64,000 nt of DNA, taken from Achromobacter kerstersii (GTDB lineage Bacteria; Pseudomonadota; Gammaproteobacteria; Burkholderiales; Burkholderiaceae_B). Under the pieces are notes generated by a model that saw nothing but the letters and a program-made list of their open reading frames with translations, did not search any database and had not been told where the DNA came from. Location: NCBI RefSeq assembly GCF_902859595.1, contig NZ_CADIJQ010000002.1, positions 186,001 to 250,000 on the forward strand, read 5' to 3'. This document shows positions 19,874 to 29,397 of the stretch, piece after piece (position 1 is the first letter of the stretch; the number at the start of each line of letters is the position of its first letter). The position numbers and the translations under genes were made by a program.

Positions 19874-19903
19874 GAATTGGGCCCGCGTGAGCGGGCCCAA
19901 TTC
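19874..19903. terminator. Perfect 13-bp hairpin downstream of mdh
   Basis: Arms 19874-19886 and 19891-19903 are perfectly complementary with a GTGA loop. It lies 15 bases past the mdh stop, in the gap before prpB. The T-run is absent on the minus strand, so it may act as an inefficient terminator or an mRNA 3-prime stabiliser. Confidence 0.6.
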
Positions 19904-19918
19904 TGATTCAAGCGCTGC

Positions 19919-20908
19919 TTACTTCAGCAGGTCCTTGACGCCGTCGCGCTCTTCCAGGAGCTCTTTCAGCGTGAAGTCCAGGCGCTCACGCGAGAAGGCG
20001 TCGATTTCCAGGCCTTCAACACGCTTGTATTCGCCGTTTTCGGTCGTGACCGGCACGCCGTAGATGATGCCTTCGGGGATGCCGTAGGAACCATCCGACG
20101 GGATACCCATCGTGACCCACTTGCCGTTGCTGCCCAGGACCCAGTCACGGACGTGGTCGATGGCGGCGTTGGCGGCCGAAGCGGCCGAGGACAGGCCACG
20201 GGCTTCGATGATGGCGGCGCCACGCTTGCCCACGGTCGGGATGAACGTGTCGCGGTTCCAGGCGTCGTCATTGATGAGCTTGGTGAGCGACTCGCCGCCG
20301 ACGGTGGCGAAGCGGAAGTCCGGGTACATCGTGGGCGAGTGGTTGCCCCACACGACCAGCTTTTCGATAGCGGCAACCGGCTTGCCCGACTTGGCCGACA
20401 ACTGCGACAGGGCGCGGTTGTGGTCCAGGCGCAGCATGGCGGTGAAGTTCTTTGCCGGCAGGTCCGGCGCCGACTTCATGGCGATGTAGGCGTTGGTGTT
20501 GGCGGGGTTGCCGACGACCAGGACCTTGACGTTGCGGCTGGCCACGTCGTTCAGGGCCTTGCCCTGCGCCGTGAAGATCTGGGCGTTGACGGACAGCAGG
20601 TCCTTGCGCTCCATGCCGGGGCCGCGCGGACGGGCGCCAACCAGCAGGGCCACGTCGGCATCCTTGAAGGCGGTGCGGGGGTCGCTGTGGGCGGTCACTT
20701 CCTGCAGCAGCGGGAAGGCGCAGTCATCCAATTCCATGATGACGCCCTTCAGGGCCTTTTGCGCTTTCTCGTCGGGGATTTCCAGCAGTTGCAGGATGAC
20801 GGGTTGATCTTTACCCAGCATTTCGCCAGAGGCGATGCGGAATAGCAGTGCGTAACCGATTTGGCCGGCGGCGCCGGTGACGGCGACACGCAAGGCAGGC
20901 TTGGACAT
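19919..20908 (-). CDS. mdh: Malate dehydrogenase
   Basis: Oxidises malate to oxaloacetate with NAD in the TCA cycle. The 329 residues belong to the lactate/malate dehydrogenase superfamily, cytosolic-like type: nucleotide fold [23 protein letters not shown], the substrate-loop arginines in [24 protein letters not shown], and the active-site histidine in [13 protein letters not shown]. The ATG at 20908 is chosen over an upstream extension because it starts [12 protein letters not shown] and is preceded by GGAGAACG. It diverges from the GntR regulator of the neighbouring sdh operon. Confidence 0.97.
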   Translation of the reverse strand: MSKPALRVAVTGAAGQIGYALLFRIASGEMLGKDQPVILQLLEIPDEKAQKALKGVIMELDDCAFPLLQEVTAHSDPRTAFKDADVALLVGARPRGPGMERKDLLSVNAQIFTAQGKALNDVASRNVKVLVVGNPANTNAYIAMKSAPDLPAKNFTAMLRLDHNRALSQLSAKSGKPVAAIEKLVVWGNHSPTMYPDFRFATVGGESLTKLINDDAWNRDTFIPTVGKRGAAIIEARGLSSAASAANAAIDHVRDWVLGSNGKWVTMGIPSDGSYGIPEGIIYGVPVTTENGEYKRVEGLEIDAFSRERLDFTLKELLEERDGVKDLLK

Positions 20909-21280
20909 GGACGTTCTCCGTAATGGTTTGGCGAGAAAAATCTCACCAATCAGTGTAATCGTTGGGGCATCAAAAACAGCGCGCACGAACAAGCCAGCGC
21001 GGGGCCCTGACAGCCGTGAATCCTAGAACGATTTCCAGGGGGCGTCAAACGCTCTTCTATCTTATATAAGACATAAGACGTTGGACAGCGTCCCGCCCGA
21101 TATGCCACAATAGAGCGTTTATTCGAATGCGTTGCAGCACGGCCCGCTGTGCTCTTTCCAGCGCATTTTGGATGTGGGTTTACACCGTGCATCGGCATCG
21201 TACGTTTGCATTGTGTTTCGCATCGTTTTTTGCGCTGCCCTCCCATCATCCGGATGAACATGACACTTTCAAGAAGATCC
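20909..21280. promoter_or_regulatory. Divergent mdh-gntR control region
   Basis: This 372-base gap separates two divergent genes and holds no credible coding sequence. It contains the perfect 12-base palindrome TCTTATATAAGA at 21060-21071, followed directly by a half-site repeat CATAAGAC. The palindrome sits about 150 bases from mdh and 210 bases from gntR and could serve as operator for the GntR protein or as part of a promoter. Confidence 0.5.
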
Positions 21281-22060
21281 ATGGCAGAGCCTCGGCCCGA
21301 AACCTCCTTACGCACACGCGCCGCCCGTTCAACGGGCGAGGGGGCCGCTTTCAGTCCGCTCTATCGCCAGATCAAGGATCTGCTCGTTCAAAGCCTTGAG
21401 CGCGGTGAATGGAAGCCCGGTGAACTCATCCCCAGCGAAATCGATCTGGCCGCCCGTTTTCAGGTGAGCCAGGGCACGGTGCGCAAGGCGGTTGATGAGT
21501 TGGCCGCCGAGCACATGCTGCTGCGCCGCCAGGGCAAGGGCACGTTTGTCGCCACCCACCACGAAGCCCGCGTGCGTTACCGTTTCCTGCGCCTGGCCGC
21601 CGATGAAGAAGGCGAGCCCGGCCGAGCGGAAAGTCGTATTCTGGAATGCCGCCGCCTGCGTGCGCCCGCTGAAATCGCGCGCGCTCTTGATCTGCGTGCG
21701 GGCGAAACCGTTGTCATGATCCGCCGCCTGCTGTCCATGGGGCAGACGCCCACCGTCGTGGACGACATCTGGCTGCCCGGTTCCATTTTCCGTGGACTGA
21801 CCCTGGAGCTGCTGACCGCCAACAAGGCGCCGCTCTATGGTCTGTTCGAATCCGAGTTCGGCGTCAGCATGGTGCGCGCGGACGAGAAGCTGCGCGCAGT
21901 GATTGCGCCGGCCGAAGTCTGTCCCCTGCTTAATGTTCCGGCCGGCACGCCGTTGTTGCAGGTGGATCGGGTGTCTTACACCTATGGTGACCGCCCCATG
22001 GAAATTCGCCGGGGTTTGTACTTGACCGATCGATACCACTACCGCAATAGTCTGAATTGA
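21281..22060 (+). CDS. GntR/HutC-family transcriptional regulator
   Basis: An N-terminal winged helix-turn-helix of the GntR type spans about residues 25-95 (PLYRQIKDLLVQSLERGEWK, IPSEIDLAARFQVSQGTVRKAVDEL, LLRRQGKGTFVA). The C-terminal domain is of the UTRA/HutC type, seen in IWLPGSIFRGLTLELL and PLLQVDRVSYTYGDRPMEIRR. It lies between mdh and sdhC and probably controls these TCA genes, with a small organic acid as ligand; that is inference. The ATG at 21281 has AAGAAG upstream; ATGs at 21254 and 21260 are possible. Confidence 0.85.
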   Translation: MAEPRPETSLRTRAARSTGEGAAFSPLYRQIKDLLVQSLERGEWKPGELIPSEIDLAARFQVSQGTVRKAVDELAAEHMLLRRQGKGTFVATHHEARVRYRFLRLAADEEGEPGRAESRILECRRLRAPAEIARALDLRAGETVVMIRRLLSMGQTPTVVDDIWLPGSIFRGLTLELLTANKAPLYGLFESEFGVSMVRADEKLRAVIAPAEVCPLLNVPAGTPLLQVDRVSYTYGDRPMEIRRGLYLTDRYHYRNSLN

Positions 22061-22181
22061 TGAGCTTTTTAACTACGATTTGATACCAACCCAATCTCTG
22101 GGCGAAAATACTGTGTTTGCCCGAAAGGGCCACGGCACTTTCGCCGTCACGATTCCCTAGTTCCGAAACACCGAGGCCGTC

Positions 22182-22598
22182 ATGTCCGACACCGCTGCCA
22201 AGCCACGTCCGCAGTTTCGCAATATTGGGCTTGCCCAAGTTGCGTTCTCCTATCGCCTGCCCCTGGCCGGCAAGCTGTCCATCCTGCACCGCATCAGCGG
22301 CATTTTGCTGTTCCTCTGTTTGCCCTTGGTCATCGTGCCGCTGTTCGCAGCTAGCGTGGCCGCACCGCAATCGTTCGCCTGGATCGCCTCCATCGCGGCA
22401 AACCCGATCGTCAAGCTTGTCTTCCTGGTCCTGATCTGGGGCTACCTGCATCACTTCTGTGCTGGCATCCGCTACCTGCTGCTGGACTTGCACATCGGTA
22501 TCGACAAGCTGTCGGCCAAGAAAAGCGCCGGCGTGGTTTTCGGTGTCAGCCTGGCGCTGACGCTGGTGTTCGGTCTCAAACTGTTCGGAGTGCTGTAA
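22182..22598 (+). CDS. sdhC: Succinate dehydrogenase cytochrome b556 subunit
   Basis: Membrane anchor of respiratory complex II. The 138 residues have three helices; the first is preceded by RLPLAGKLSILHRISGI with the conserved Ser-Arg region near the quinone site, and the heme-ligand histidine is in the second helix region YLHHFCAGIRYLLLD. First gene of sdhCDAB. GAGG lies six bases before the ATG. Its stop codon touches the sdhD start. Confidence 0.95.
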   Translation: MSDTAAKPRPQFRNIGLAQVAFSYRLPLAGKLSILHRISGILLFLCLPLVIVPLFAASVAAPQSFAWIASIAANPIVKLVFLVLIWGYLHHFCAGIRYLLLDLHIGIDKLSAKKSAGVVFGVSLALTLVFGLKLFGVL

Positions 22599-22982
22599 AT
22601 GGCCGCCGCTAAAAACTACGGACCCAAGCGCCTGGTCGTTGGCGCCCACTATGGGGTCATGGATTTCATCATCCAGCGCATCACCGCCGTCATCATGGTC
22701 GTGTATACGCTGGTGCTGCTCGTCGGCATCTTGACGATGCCTGCCTTCACGTATGAACACTGGGTCAAGCTGTTCAATTTCTACGTGGGCTTCATTCCGG
22801 TTGGCCAGATCCTGGCCTCCCTTGCATTCATTGCGTTGGCCTGGCATGCCTGGATTGGCGTGCGCGACATCTGGATGGACTACGTCAAGCCGGTGGGCCT
22901 GCGCCTGCTGCTGCAAGTGCTGACGATCCTCTGGCTGGTCGGTACGGTCGTTTACTTCGCGCAAATCCTCTGGAGCATTTAA
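22599..22982 (+). CDS. sdhD: Succinate dehydrogenase hydrophobic membrane anchor
   Basis: The second membrane anchor of complex II, 127 residues with three helices. The family pattern is in VGAHYGVMDFIIQRITAVIM and the AWHAWIGVRDIWMDYVKP stretch, which contributes the heme/quinone pocket. The ATG follows the sdhC stop with no gap (TAAATG), so translation is likely coupled. Confidence 0.94.
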   Translation: MAAAKNYGPKRLVVGAHYGVMDFIIQRITAVIMVVYTLVLLVGILTMPAFTYEHWVKLFNFYVGFIPVGQILASLAFIALAWHAWIGVRDIWMDYVKPVGLRLLLQVLTILWLVGTVVYFAQILWSI

Positions 22983-22985
22983 GCC

Positions 22986-24764
22986 GTGGTCTCTGTCATG
23001 AAATCCTTGCCGCGCCGCCAGTTTGATGTGGTGGTCGTTGGCGCCGGTGGAGCCGGCATGCGTTGTTCGCTGCAACTGTCCCAAGCGGGCCTGTCCGTTG
23101 CAGTGCTGTCCAAAGTGTTCCCCACGCGTTCGCACACCGTTGCCGCACAAGGCGGCGTGAGCGCCTCGCTGGGCAACATGAGCGAAGACAACTGGTACTG
23201 GCACATGTACGACACCGTCAAGGGGTCGGATTGGCTGGGCGACCAGGACGCCATCGAATTCATGTGCCGTGAAGCGCCGAACGCCGTGTACGAGCTCGAG
23301 CACTTCGGCATGCCGTTTGACCGCAACCCCGACGGCACGATCTACCAGCGTCCGTTCGGCGGTCACACCGCCAACTTCGGTGAAAAGCCGGTGCAGCGCG
23401 CCTGTGCCGCCGCCGACCGCACCGGCCACGCGCTGTTGCACACGCTCTACCAGCGCAACGTTGCCGCGCGCACCCAGTTCTTCGTCGAATGGATGGCGCT
23501 GGACCTGCTGCGCAACGAGGCGGGCGACGTCGTCGGCGTCACCGCTCTGGAAATGGAAACGGGCGAAATCTACATCCTGGAAGCCAAGACCACGGTGCTG
23601 GCCACCGGCGGCGCTGGCCGTATCTGGGCCGCTTCCACCAACGCCTTCATCAACACCGGTGACGGCCTGGGCATGGCTGCGCGCGCAGGCATCCCGCTGC
23701 AAGACATGGAATTCTGGCAATTCCACCCGACCGGCGTTGCTGGCGCGGGCGTGCTGATCACCGAAGGCGTGCGTGGCGAAGGCGGCATCCTGTTGAACAA
23801 GGATGGCGAACGCTTCATGGAGCGCTATGCGCCCACGCTGAAGGACTTGGCTCCGCGTGACTTCGTGTCGCGTTCGATGGACCAGGAAATCAAGGAAGGC
23901 CGCGGTTGCGGTCCGGACGGCAGCTACGTCGTCCTGAAGCTGGATCACCTGGGCGCCGACGTCATCAACAAGCGTCTGCCCTCGATCCGCGAAATCGCCA
24001 TCAAGTTCGGTAACGTCGACCCGATCAAGGAACCGATCCCCGTCGTCCCGACCATTCACTACCAGATGGGCGGTATTCCGGCCAACTACCACGGCCAGGT
24101 GCTGTCGCGCGAAAACGGCGAGAACAAGGTCGTCAACGGCCTGTACGCCATCGGCGAATGCGCCGCGGTGTCGGTGCACGGCGCCAACCGCCTGGGCACG
24201 AACTCGCTGCTGGACCTGATCGTCTTCGGCCGCGCCACCGGCAACCACATCGTGAATTCGCACCCGGAGCGCCAGCGTGCGCACCAGGACCTGCCGAAGG
24301 AAGCCGTGGAATTCTCGCTGGACCGCGTGAACAAGCTGGAATCGCGCACCTCGGGCGAAAAGACGCAAGACATCGGCAACGCCATCCGCTTCTCGATGCA
24401 GCGCCACTGCGGCGTGTTCCGCACGCTGGAACTGCTGAACGAAGGCGTGACGCAGATCGAAGATCTGGCCAAGCAAGCCGACAATATCTACTTCAAGGAC
24501 AAGTCCAAGGTGTTCAACACCGCGCGCGTCGAAGCGCTGGAACTGGCCAACATGACCGAAGTGGCCCGCGCCACGATCAAGTCGGCCGCTGCCCGTACGG
24601 AAAGCCGTGGCGCTCACGCGCTGGACGACCACCCGACGCGCGACGACGAGAACTGGCTGAAGCACACGCTGTGGTACTCCGAAGGCAGCCGCCTGGATTA
24701 CAAGCCTGTGCAGATGAAGCCGCTCACCGTTGAGTCCTTCCCGCCCAAGGCGCGTACCTTCTAA
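22986..24764 (+). CDS. sdhA: Succinate dehydrogenase flavoprotein subunit
   Basis: The catalytic subunit that oxidises succinate to fumarate. It has the FAD-binding VVVVGAGGAGMRCSLQLSQAG, the flavinylation histidine in TRSHTVAAQGG (H50 from the GTG start), the active-site QFHPTGVAGAGVLITEG, and the IGECAAVSVHGANRLGTNSLLDL segment. Length 592 is typical. The GTG at 22986 lies three bases after sdhD; an in-frame ATG at 22998 is a reasonable alternative. The flavinylation factor gene sdhE is in the same cluster. Confidence 0.97.
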   Translation: MVSVMKSLPRRQFDVVVVGAGGAGMRCSLQLSQAGLSVAVLSKVFPTRSHTVAAQGGVSASLGNMSEDNWYWHMYDTVKGSDWLGDQDAIEFMCREAPNAVYELEHFGMPFDRNPDGTIYQRPFGGHTANFGEKPVQRACAAADRTGHALLHTLYQRNVAARTQFFVEWMALDLLRNEAGDVVGVTALEMETGEIYILEAKTTVLATGGAGRIWAASTNAFINTGDGLGMAARAGIPLQDMEFWQFHPTGVAGAGVLITEGVRGEGGILLNKDGERFMERYAPTLKDLAPRDFVSRSMDQEIKEGRGCGPDGSYVVLKLDHLGADVINKRLPSIREIAIKFGNVDPIKEPIPVVPTIHYQMGGIPANYHGQVLSRENGENKVVNGLYAIGECAAVSVHGANRLGTNSLLDLIVFGRATGNHIVNSHPERQRAHQDLPKEAVEFSLDRVNKLESRTSGEKTQDIGNAIRFSMQRHCGVFRTLELLNEGVTQIEDLAKQADNIYFKDKSKVFNTARVEALELANMTEVARATIKSAAARTESRGAHALDDHPTRDDENWLKHTLWYSEGSRLDYKPVQMKPLTVESFPPKARTF

Positions 24765-24782
24765 GTCCGGATAGAGCCCATT

Positions 24783-25499
24783 ATGAGCACCAAGAGAATC
24801 GTCAAGTTCGAAATCTACCGCTACGATCCGGACAAGGACGAGCGCCCGTACATGCAGAAGCTGGACGTTGAACTCCAGCCCACCGACAAGATGCTGCTTG
24901 ATGCGCTGGTGCGCATCAAGAACGACGTCGATGACAGCCTGGCCCTGCGCCGCTCGTGCCGTGAAGGCGTGTGCGGTTCGGACGCCATGAACATAAACGG
25001 CAAGAACGGTCTGGCCTGCACGACGAACCTGCGCGAATTGAAGGAACCCATCGTTCTGCGTCCGCTGCCGGGCCTGCCCGTCATCCGCGACCTGATCGTG
25101 GACATGACGCACTTCTTCAACCAGTACCACTCGATCCGTCCGTACCTCATCAACGACGCGCCGCCGCCCGAAAAAGAGCGCCTGCAGTCGCCCGAGGCGC
25201 GCGAAGAGCTGGATGGCCTGTACGAGTGCATTCTGTGCGCGTGCTGTTCCACTTCCTGCCCGTCGTTCTGGTGGAACCCGGACAAGTTCGTCGGCCCGGC
25301 CGGCCTGCTGCAAGCCTACCGCTTCATCGCCGACAGCCGCGACGAAGCCACCGGCGAGCGTCTGGACAACCTGGAAGATCCGTACCGCCTGTTCCGTTGC
25401 CACACCATCATGAACTGCGTCGACGTCTGTCCGAAGGGCCTGAACCCGACGAAGGCCATCGGCAAGATCAAGGAACTGATGGTTCGCCGTACGGTCTAG
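24783..25499 (+). CDS. sdhB: Succinate dehydrogenase iron-sulphur subunit
   Basis: Carries electrons from FAD to the quinone site. All three cluster motifs are visible: the [2Fe-2S] set in [22 protein letters not shown], the [4Fe-4S] set in [16 protein letters not shown], and the [3Fe-4S]/distal cysteines in [19 protein letters not shown]. The 238-residue length is normal. It follows sdhA by 18 bases. Confidence 0.97.
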   Translation: MSTKRIVKFEIYRYDPDKDERPYMQKLDVELQPTDKMLLDALVRIKNDVDDSLALRRSCREGVCGSDAMNINGKNGLACTTNLRELKEPIVLRPLPGLPVIRDLIVDMTHFFNQYHSIRPYLINDAPPPEKERLQSPEAREELDGLYECILCACCSTSCPSFWWNPDKFVGPAGLLQAYRFIADSRDEATGERLDNLEDPYRLFRCHTIMNCVDVCPKGLNPTKAIGKIKELMVRRTV

Positions 25500-25540
25500 T
25501 GTCTATCTAGCGTGAAGACTTTTGTATTTATGGTGTAACG

Positions 25541-25801
25541 ATGAGCAGGCTAACTGAACTGGAGCGGGCGCGTCTGCGTTGGCGGGCGCGCCGCGGCCTG
25601 CTCGAAAACGACTTGATCATCACTCGGTATCTTGACGCTTACGAGGCTGAACTTACCGATGATGATGTGGCCGCATTGACCCAGCTGTTCGAGATGGGAG
25701 ACAACGATCTTCTCGACCTGCTGCTGGCCCGTAAGGAACTCGAAGGCGACCTGGACACCCCCAGGCTTCGGGGCATTATTGGCCAGATGCGCGCACTCTG
25801 A
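25541..25801 (+). CDS. sdhE: FAD assembly factor SdhE
   Basis: An 86-residue protein that promotes covalent FAD attachment to SdhA. The diagnostic RGxxE motif is present in [12 protein letters not shown], followed by the conserved LTDDDVAAL and [11 protein letters not shown] helices of the five-helix fold. It sits between sdhB and gltA, as is common in betaproteobacteria, which lends strong support. Confidence 0.95.
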   Translation: MSRLTELERARLRWRARRGLLENDLIITRYLDAYEAELTDDDVAALTQLFEMGDNDLLDLLLARKELEGDLDTPRLRGIIGQMRAL

Positions 25802-25821
25802 TTAATGTGAGAGGAAATAAC

Positions 25822-27132
25822 ATGAACCTGTCTGACAAAAAAGCCACTCTATCCTTCTCGGATGGCAGCGCACCCATTGAGTTCCCTGTCTACAAGGGCA
25901 CGGTCGGTCCGGATGTGATCGACATCCGCAAGCTGTATGGCCAGACGGGCATGTTTACGTTTGACCCGGGCTTCATGTCCACGGCCGCTTGCGAATCGGG
26001 CATCACGTACATCGACGGCGACAAGGGCGAACTGCTGTACCGCGGTTTCCCCATCGAGCAATTGGCCGTCAATTGCGACTTCATGGACATCTGCTACCTG
26101 ATCCTGAACGGCGAACTGCCGAACCAGGAACAGAAGGCTGACTTTGATTCGCAAGTGACCCATCACACGATGGTCAACGAGCAGCTGCACTTCTTCCTGC
26201 GCGGCTTCCGCCGTGACGCTCACCCGATGGCTGTGCTGACGGGTCTGGTTGGCGCGCTGTCCGCGTTCTACCACGACTCCACCGACATCACGAACCCGCA
26301 GCATCGCCACATCTCGGCCATCCGCCTGATCGCCAAGATGCCGACGCTGGTTGCGATGGCGTACAAGTACTCGCAAGGCCAACCGTTCATCTACCCGCAG
26401 AACGACCTGTCCTACACGGGCAACTTCCTGCGCATGATGTTCGCCACGCCGTGCGAAGACTACAAGGTCAATGAAGTCGTCGAGCGCGCGCTGGACCGCA
26501 TCTTCATCCTGCACGCTGATCACGAGCAAAACGCGTCGACCTCCACCGTGCGCCTGTGCGGTTCGTCGGGCACCAACCCGTTTGCCGCCATCTCGGCTGG
26601 CGTGGCTTGCCTGTGGGGCCCGGCTCACGGCGGCGCCAACGAAGCTTGCCTGCAAATGCTGGAAGAGCTGCAAGCCAACGGCGGCATCGCCAAGGTTGGC
26701 GAGTTCATGGAGAAGGTCAAGGACAAGAACTCGGGCGTGCGCCTGATGGGCTTTGGCCACCGCGTCTACAAGAACTACGACCCGCGCGCCAAGCTGATGC
26801 AAGAAACGTGCAAGGAAGTGCTCTCGGCCCTGGGCCTGGAAAACGACCCGCTGTTCAAGCTGGCCATGGAACTGGAACGCATCGCCCTGTCGGACCCGTA
26901 CTTCGTGCAGCGCAAGCTGTACCCGAACGTGGACTTCTACTCGGGTATCGTCCAGCGCGCCATCGGCATCCCGACCTCGCTGTTCACGGCCATCTTCGCG
27001 CTGGCCCGCACGGTGGGCTGGATTGCCCAGTGGAACGAAATGCTGTCGGACCCCGATTACAAGATCGGCCGCCCGCGCCAGCTGTTCACGGGTTCCGTGA
27101 CCCGCGACGTGCCCCCGATGGACAAGCGTTAA
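25822..27132 (+). CDS. gltA: Citrate synthase
   Basis: Condenses acetyl-CoA with oxaloacetate to enter the TCA cycle. The 436 residues match the hexameric type II enzyme of Gram-negative bacteria, which is usually inhibited by NADH. The conserved N-terminal GLFTFDPG-like segment ([17 protein letters not shown]), the catalytic histidines in [15 protein letters not shown] and [14 protein letters not shown], and the active-site aspartate region [10 protein letters not shown] are all present. The ATG at 25822 is preceded by GAGAGGAAA. A clear terminator follows. Confidence 0.97.
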   Translation: MNLSDKKATLSFSDGSAPIEFPVYKGTVGPDVIDIRKLYGQTGMFTFDPGFMSTAACESGITYIDGDKGELLYRGFPIEQLAVNCDFMDICYLILNGELPNQEQKADFDSQVTHHTMVNEQLHFFLRGFRRDAHPMAVLTGLVGALSAFYHDSTDITNPQHRHISAIRLIAKMPTLVAMAYKYSQGQPFIYPQNDLSYTGNFLRMMFATPCEDYKVNEVVERALDRIFILHADHEQNASTSTVRLCGSSGTNPFAAISAGVACLWGPAHGGANEACLQMLEELQANGGIAKVGEFMEKVKDKNSGVRLMGFGHRVYKNYDPRAKLMQETCKEVLSALGLENDPLFKLAMELERIALSDPYFVQRKLYPNVDFYSGIVQRAIGIPTSLFTAIFALARTVGWIAQWNEMLSDPDYKIGRPRQLFTGSVTRDVPPMDKR

Positions 27133-27160
27133 TCCGCTTACCCTTCGGCAGGACACTGAC

Positions 27161-27186
27161 AAAAAACCGCCTTCGGGCGGTTTTTT
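27161..27186 (+). terminator. Rho-independent terminator after gltA
   Basis: ACCGCC and GGCGGT pair around TTCG-type loop at about 27166-27181, followed by six T residues; a matching A-run on the 5-prime side makes it bidirectional in form. It closes the gntR/sdh/gltA block. Confidence 0.93.
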
Positions 27187-27232
27187 GTTGCCTGCCGCTT
27201 GGGTGCTTCTCCGGCGGGAAGAAGCGGATATC

Positions 27233-28354
27233 ATGCTGGCCATGATTCCTGTCTCGCTTCCATCAGCCAATTTTTACCTGTTGCTTTCCCTGGGCCTGCT
27301 TGCCGGGGTCGTGCTGGCCATTTGGGGCGTGGTGCTGGCCGTCAGTGCCAGCCATCGCAGAACCGTCCGTAAGCACTGGAAGAAGTCGGCCGTGCTGTTC
27401 GTGGTGTTGGCGGTGCCCTTTGCCTTCTTCGCCTGGGTACACACCATCGTCTGGCAAATTGAGCGCGAGAGTGAGCGGGCCGAGGCCGCGCGCAACGTGA
27501 CGCTGGAACAAGCGGCTACCGTGGGCGGCGTGGCAATGCCCGCCGGCACCCGGCTGAAGTTGCAAGACGAAGGGCAGCTGGAAACGTACGTCGAGGCCGA
27601 ATTTCCTGCGCCCACGCCCATCTTCGGCGTGCATACCCTGTTTGCGCGCCGATATCTGGACACCGAATACGAAAAAGACACGTACGAGCTGATTCGCCGG
27701 TATCCGCGAAATATCGTCCTGAAAGGCCAGGGCGACCAACTGGTGCAGGGGTGGCGTTGCGACAGCACGCAGGACATCGAATTTGACACCGAATCCGACG
27801 GCGCCATGAAGGCCCTGAACCAATGCACGCTGGGTAGCGGCAACGAGGTCGAGGGAATTGCGATCCATGCGGGTTCGGTGTTGTATGGCTCGACCGGCAC
27901 GGTTTATGTGGACGGCTCGAGCGACCCTGACCGCTGGCGCATCGAAGTAAAAGATCCCGTGGCGGTGAAGGTGTTCGGCCTGATGTTGAGCGAGCCCCGG
28001 ATATATCTGGATATTGACCGGCGCTTGCTGCGAGTCAGCGACGCGGAGCTTGCCTGCCGCGTGCAGCGAGGGGGCTTTGACTATGCCGAGGGCACGCAGG
28101 TCAAGACCATCAGGCGCGTGATCGACGGGCAGCGCGAGCCTTTTCCCGGCGTACTGGTGTTCAGCCCGGGGGAAGGGCGGGTGGCCAGGCGCGAGGGCCA
28201 TGCCGACGTGCCAGAAGGCATGTCAGTCATGCAAGCGTTCGACGGAACGCTCGCCGGCATTGTGACGAACGATGAAGTCGGCGTCTTTAAGTTCGCGACC
28301 TTCGTCGTCGGCGACGAGGAGCCAAAGCCCCCTGCGCGCGCACGCTGCCCGTAG
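27233..28354 (+). CDS. Membrane protein of unknown function
   Basis: About 373 residues. Two membrane helices are near the N-terminus (NFYLLLSLGLLAGVVLAIWGVVLAV and SAVLFVVLAVPFAFFAWVHTIV), separated by a short basic loop. The rest is a long hydrophilic part, probably periplasmic, with the pattern VTLEQAATVGGVAMPAGTRLKL and repeated short beta-like segments (IAIHAGSVLYGSTGTVYVDG). I do not recognise the family. ATG at 27233 (GAAGAAGCGG upstream) and 27242 are both possible. It stands alone between the gltA terminator and a LysR gene. Confidence 0.7.
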   Translation: MLAMIPVSLPSANFYLLLSLGLLAGVVLAIWGVVLAVSASHRRTVRKHWKKSAVLFVVLAVPFAFFAWVHTIVWQIERESERAEAARNVTLEQAATVGGVAMPAGTRLKLQDEGQLETYVEAEFPAPTPIFGVHTLFARRYLDTEYEKDTYELIRRYPRNIVLKGQGDQLVQGWRCDSTQDIEFDTESDGAMKALNQCTLGSGNEVEGIAIHAGSVLYGSTGTVYVDGSSDPDRWRIEVKDPVAVKVFGLMLSEPRIYLDIDRRLLRVSDAELACRVQRGGFDYAEGTQVKTIRRVIDGQREPFPGVLVFSPGEGRVARREGHADVPEGMSVMQAFDGTLAGIVTNDEVGVFKFATFVVGDEEPKPPARARCP

Positions 28355-28385
28355 CGGCATGAGGTGTCCACGTTTGCAGCACCCA

Positions 28386-28400
28386 TTAAGAAATTCTTAA
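28386..28400. promoter_or_regulatory. Palindrome upstream of the LysR gene
   Basis: TTAAGAAATTCTTAA has perfect seven-base arms around a central A and contains a T-N11-A core, the general form of a LysR-type binding site. It lies 83 bases before the LysR GTG and could be an autoregulatory site. Confidence 0.5.
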
Positions 28401-28482
28401 AAGTCTGGTCCGACAATGCGGCTTGCCGCCGGGGGTGACACGCCGGCTAAACCGTAACGGAGACACGCCGGATGAGACTGCC

Positions 28483-29397
28483 GTGAGAAGCCTGCACAGC
28501 ATGGAGCTGTTTGCAGAGGTAGCCAAGGCGCGCAGCTTCAGCCGCGCCGCCGTCGTGCTGGGGCTGCCGAAATCGACACTATCGCGCCGGGTGGCGGAAC
28601 TGGAGCGCTCGGTGGGCTTGAGCCTGCTGACCCGCAGCACCCGCAAGGTTGAACTGACCGGCGCGGGCGAGATTTATCTGGAACGCTGCCTGCGCATCGT
28701 GGAAGAGGCGCAGGTTGCGCACGAGGAATTGCAGGCGCTGACCGCCACGCCCTCGGGCCTGTTGCGCATCAACATGCCAGCCACCTTCGCGACCGATGTG
28801 ATGGCGGAAATTTTCCTGGGGTTCTCGCGCCGTCACCCGGAGGTGGCGTTTCATGTGAATCTGGCCAGCCTGGAACATGTAGATCGCGTGGCCGAGCCCT
28901 GCGATTTGACGATCAAGATTGGCGAGTTGCCCGACTCTTCGCGCATCGCCAGAACGCTGGGTGCGCTGCGCGTGCATCTTTACGCATCGGAAGACTATCT
29001 GTTGACTCACGGCGCGCCCACGCATCCGTCGGAATTGACGGCGCATGAATGCATCGGATTTCGGGCGCAAGACAACGGGGCGTCGACGCGTTGGCAGCTT
29101 GTTCGTGGCAACGAGCAGGTCAGCGTCATGCCCGGCAGCCGGTTTTCGGTGAACGAAGCGGGCATGGCGCGCCGGCTGGCGATGCTGGGCGCGGGCATCG
29201 CCGCGCTAGGCGGCGACCAGACCGAGCTGGAGTCATCCGGCGGTTTGCGGCGCGTGCTGCCTGAATGGAGCCTGGGCCCGTTTCCCGTGCACGTCGTCAC
29301 GGAAACCCGCTTGCTGCCAGCCCGGGCCCGGGCATTTGTCGATTACCTGATCGCCTGCCTGGCCAAAGGCTGGCCGGCGTCAGCGGCTACACGCTGA
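28483..29397 (+). CDS. LysR-family transcriptional regulator
   Basis: A 304-residue regulator. The helix-turn-helix is at the N-terminus (MELFAEVAKARSFSRAAVVL, LPKSTLSRRVAELERSVGLS, LLTRSTRKVELTGAG), followed by the substrate-binding domain typical of the CrgA-like subgroup (LLRINMPATFATDVMAEIFL, ending PVHVVTETRLLPARARAFVDYL). Its target is unknown; no divergent partner gene is adjacent. The GTG at 28483 gives MRSLHSMELF, a common start in the family; ATG at 28501 is an alternative. Its 3-prime end overlaps the convergent DUF2214 gene by 11 bases. Confidence 0.88.
   Translation: MRSLHSMELFAEVAKARSFSRAAVVLGLPKSTLSRRVAELERSVGLSLLTRSTRKVELTGAGEIYLERCLRIVEEAQVAHEELQALTATPSGLLRINMPATFATDVMAEIFLGFSRRHPEVAFHVNLASLEHVDRVAEPCDLTIKIGELPDSSRIARTLGALRVHLYASEDYLLTHGAPTHPSELTAHECIGFRAQDNGASTRWQLVRGNEQVSVMPGSRFSVNEAGMARRLAMLGAGIAALGGDQTELESSGGLRRVLPEWSLGPFPVHVVTETRLLPARARAFVDYLIACLAKGWPASAATR

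Noticed and set aside
21930..25403. A 1157-codon minus-strand frame opposite sdhC, sdhD, sdhA and sdhB
   Set aside because: Lies entirely against the sdh operon, spans several genes and shows no family motif or ribosome binding site.
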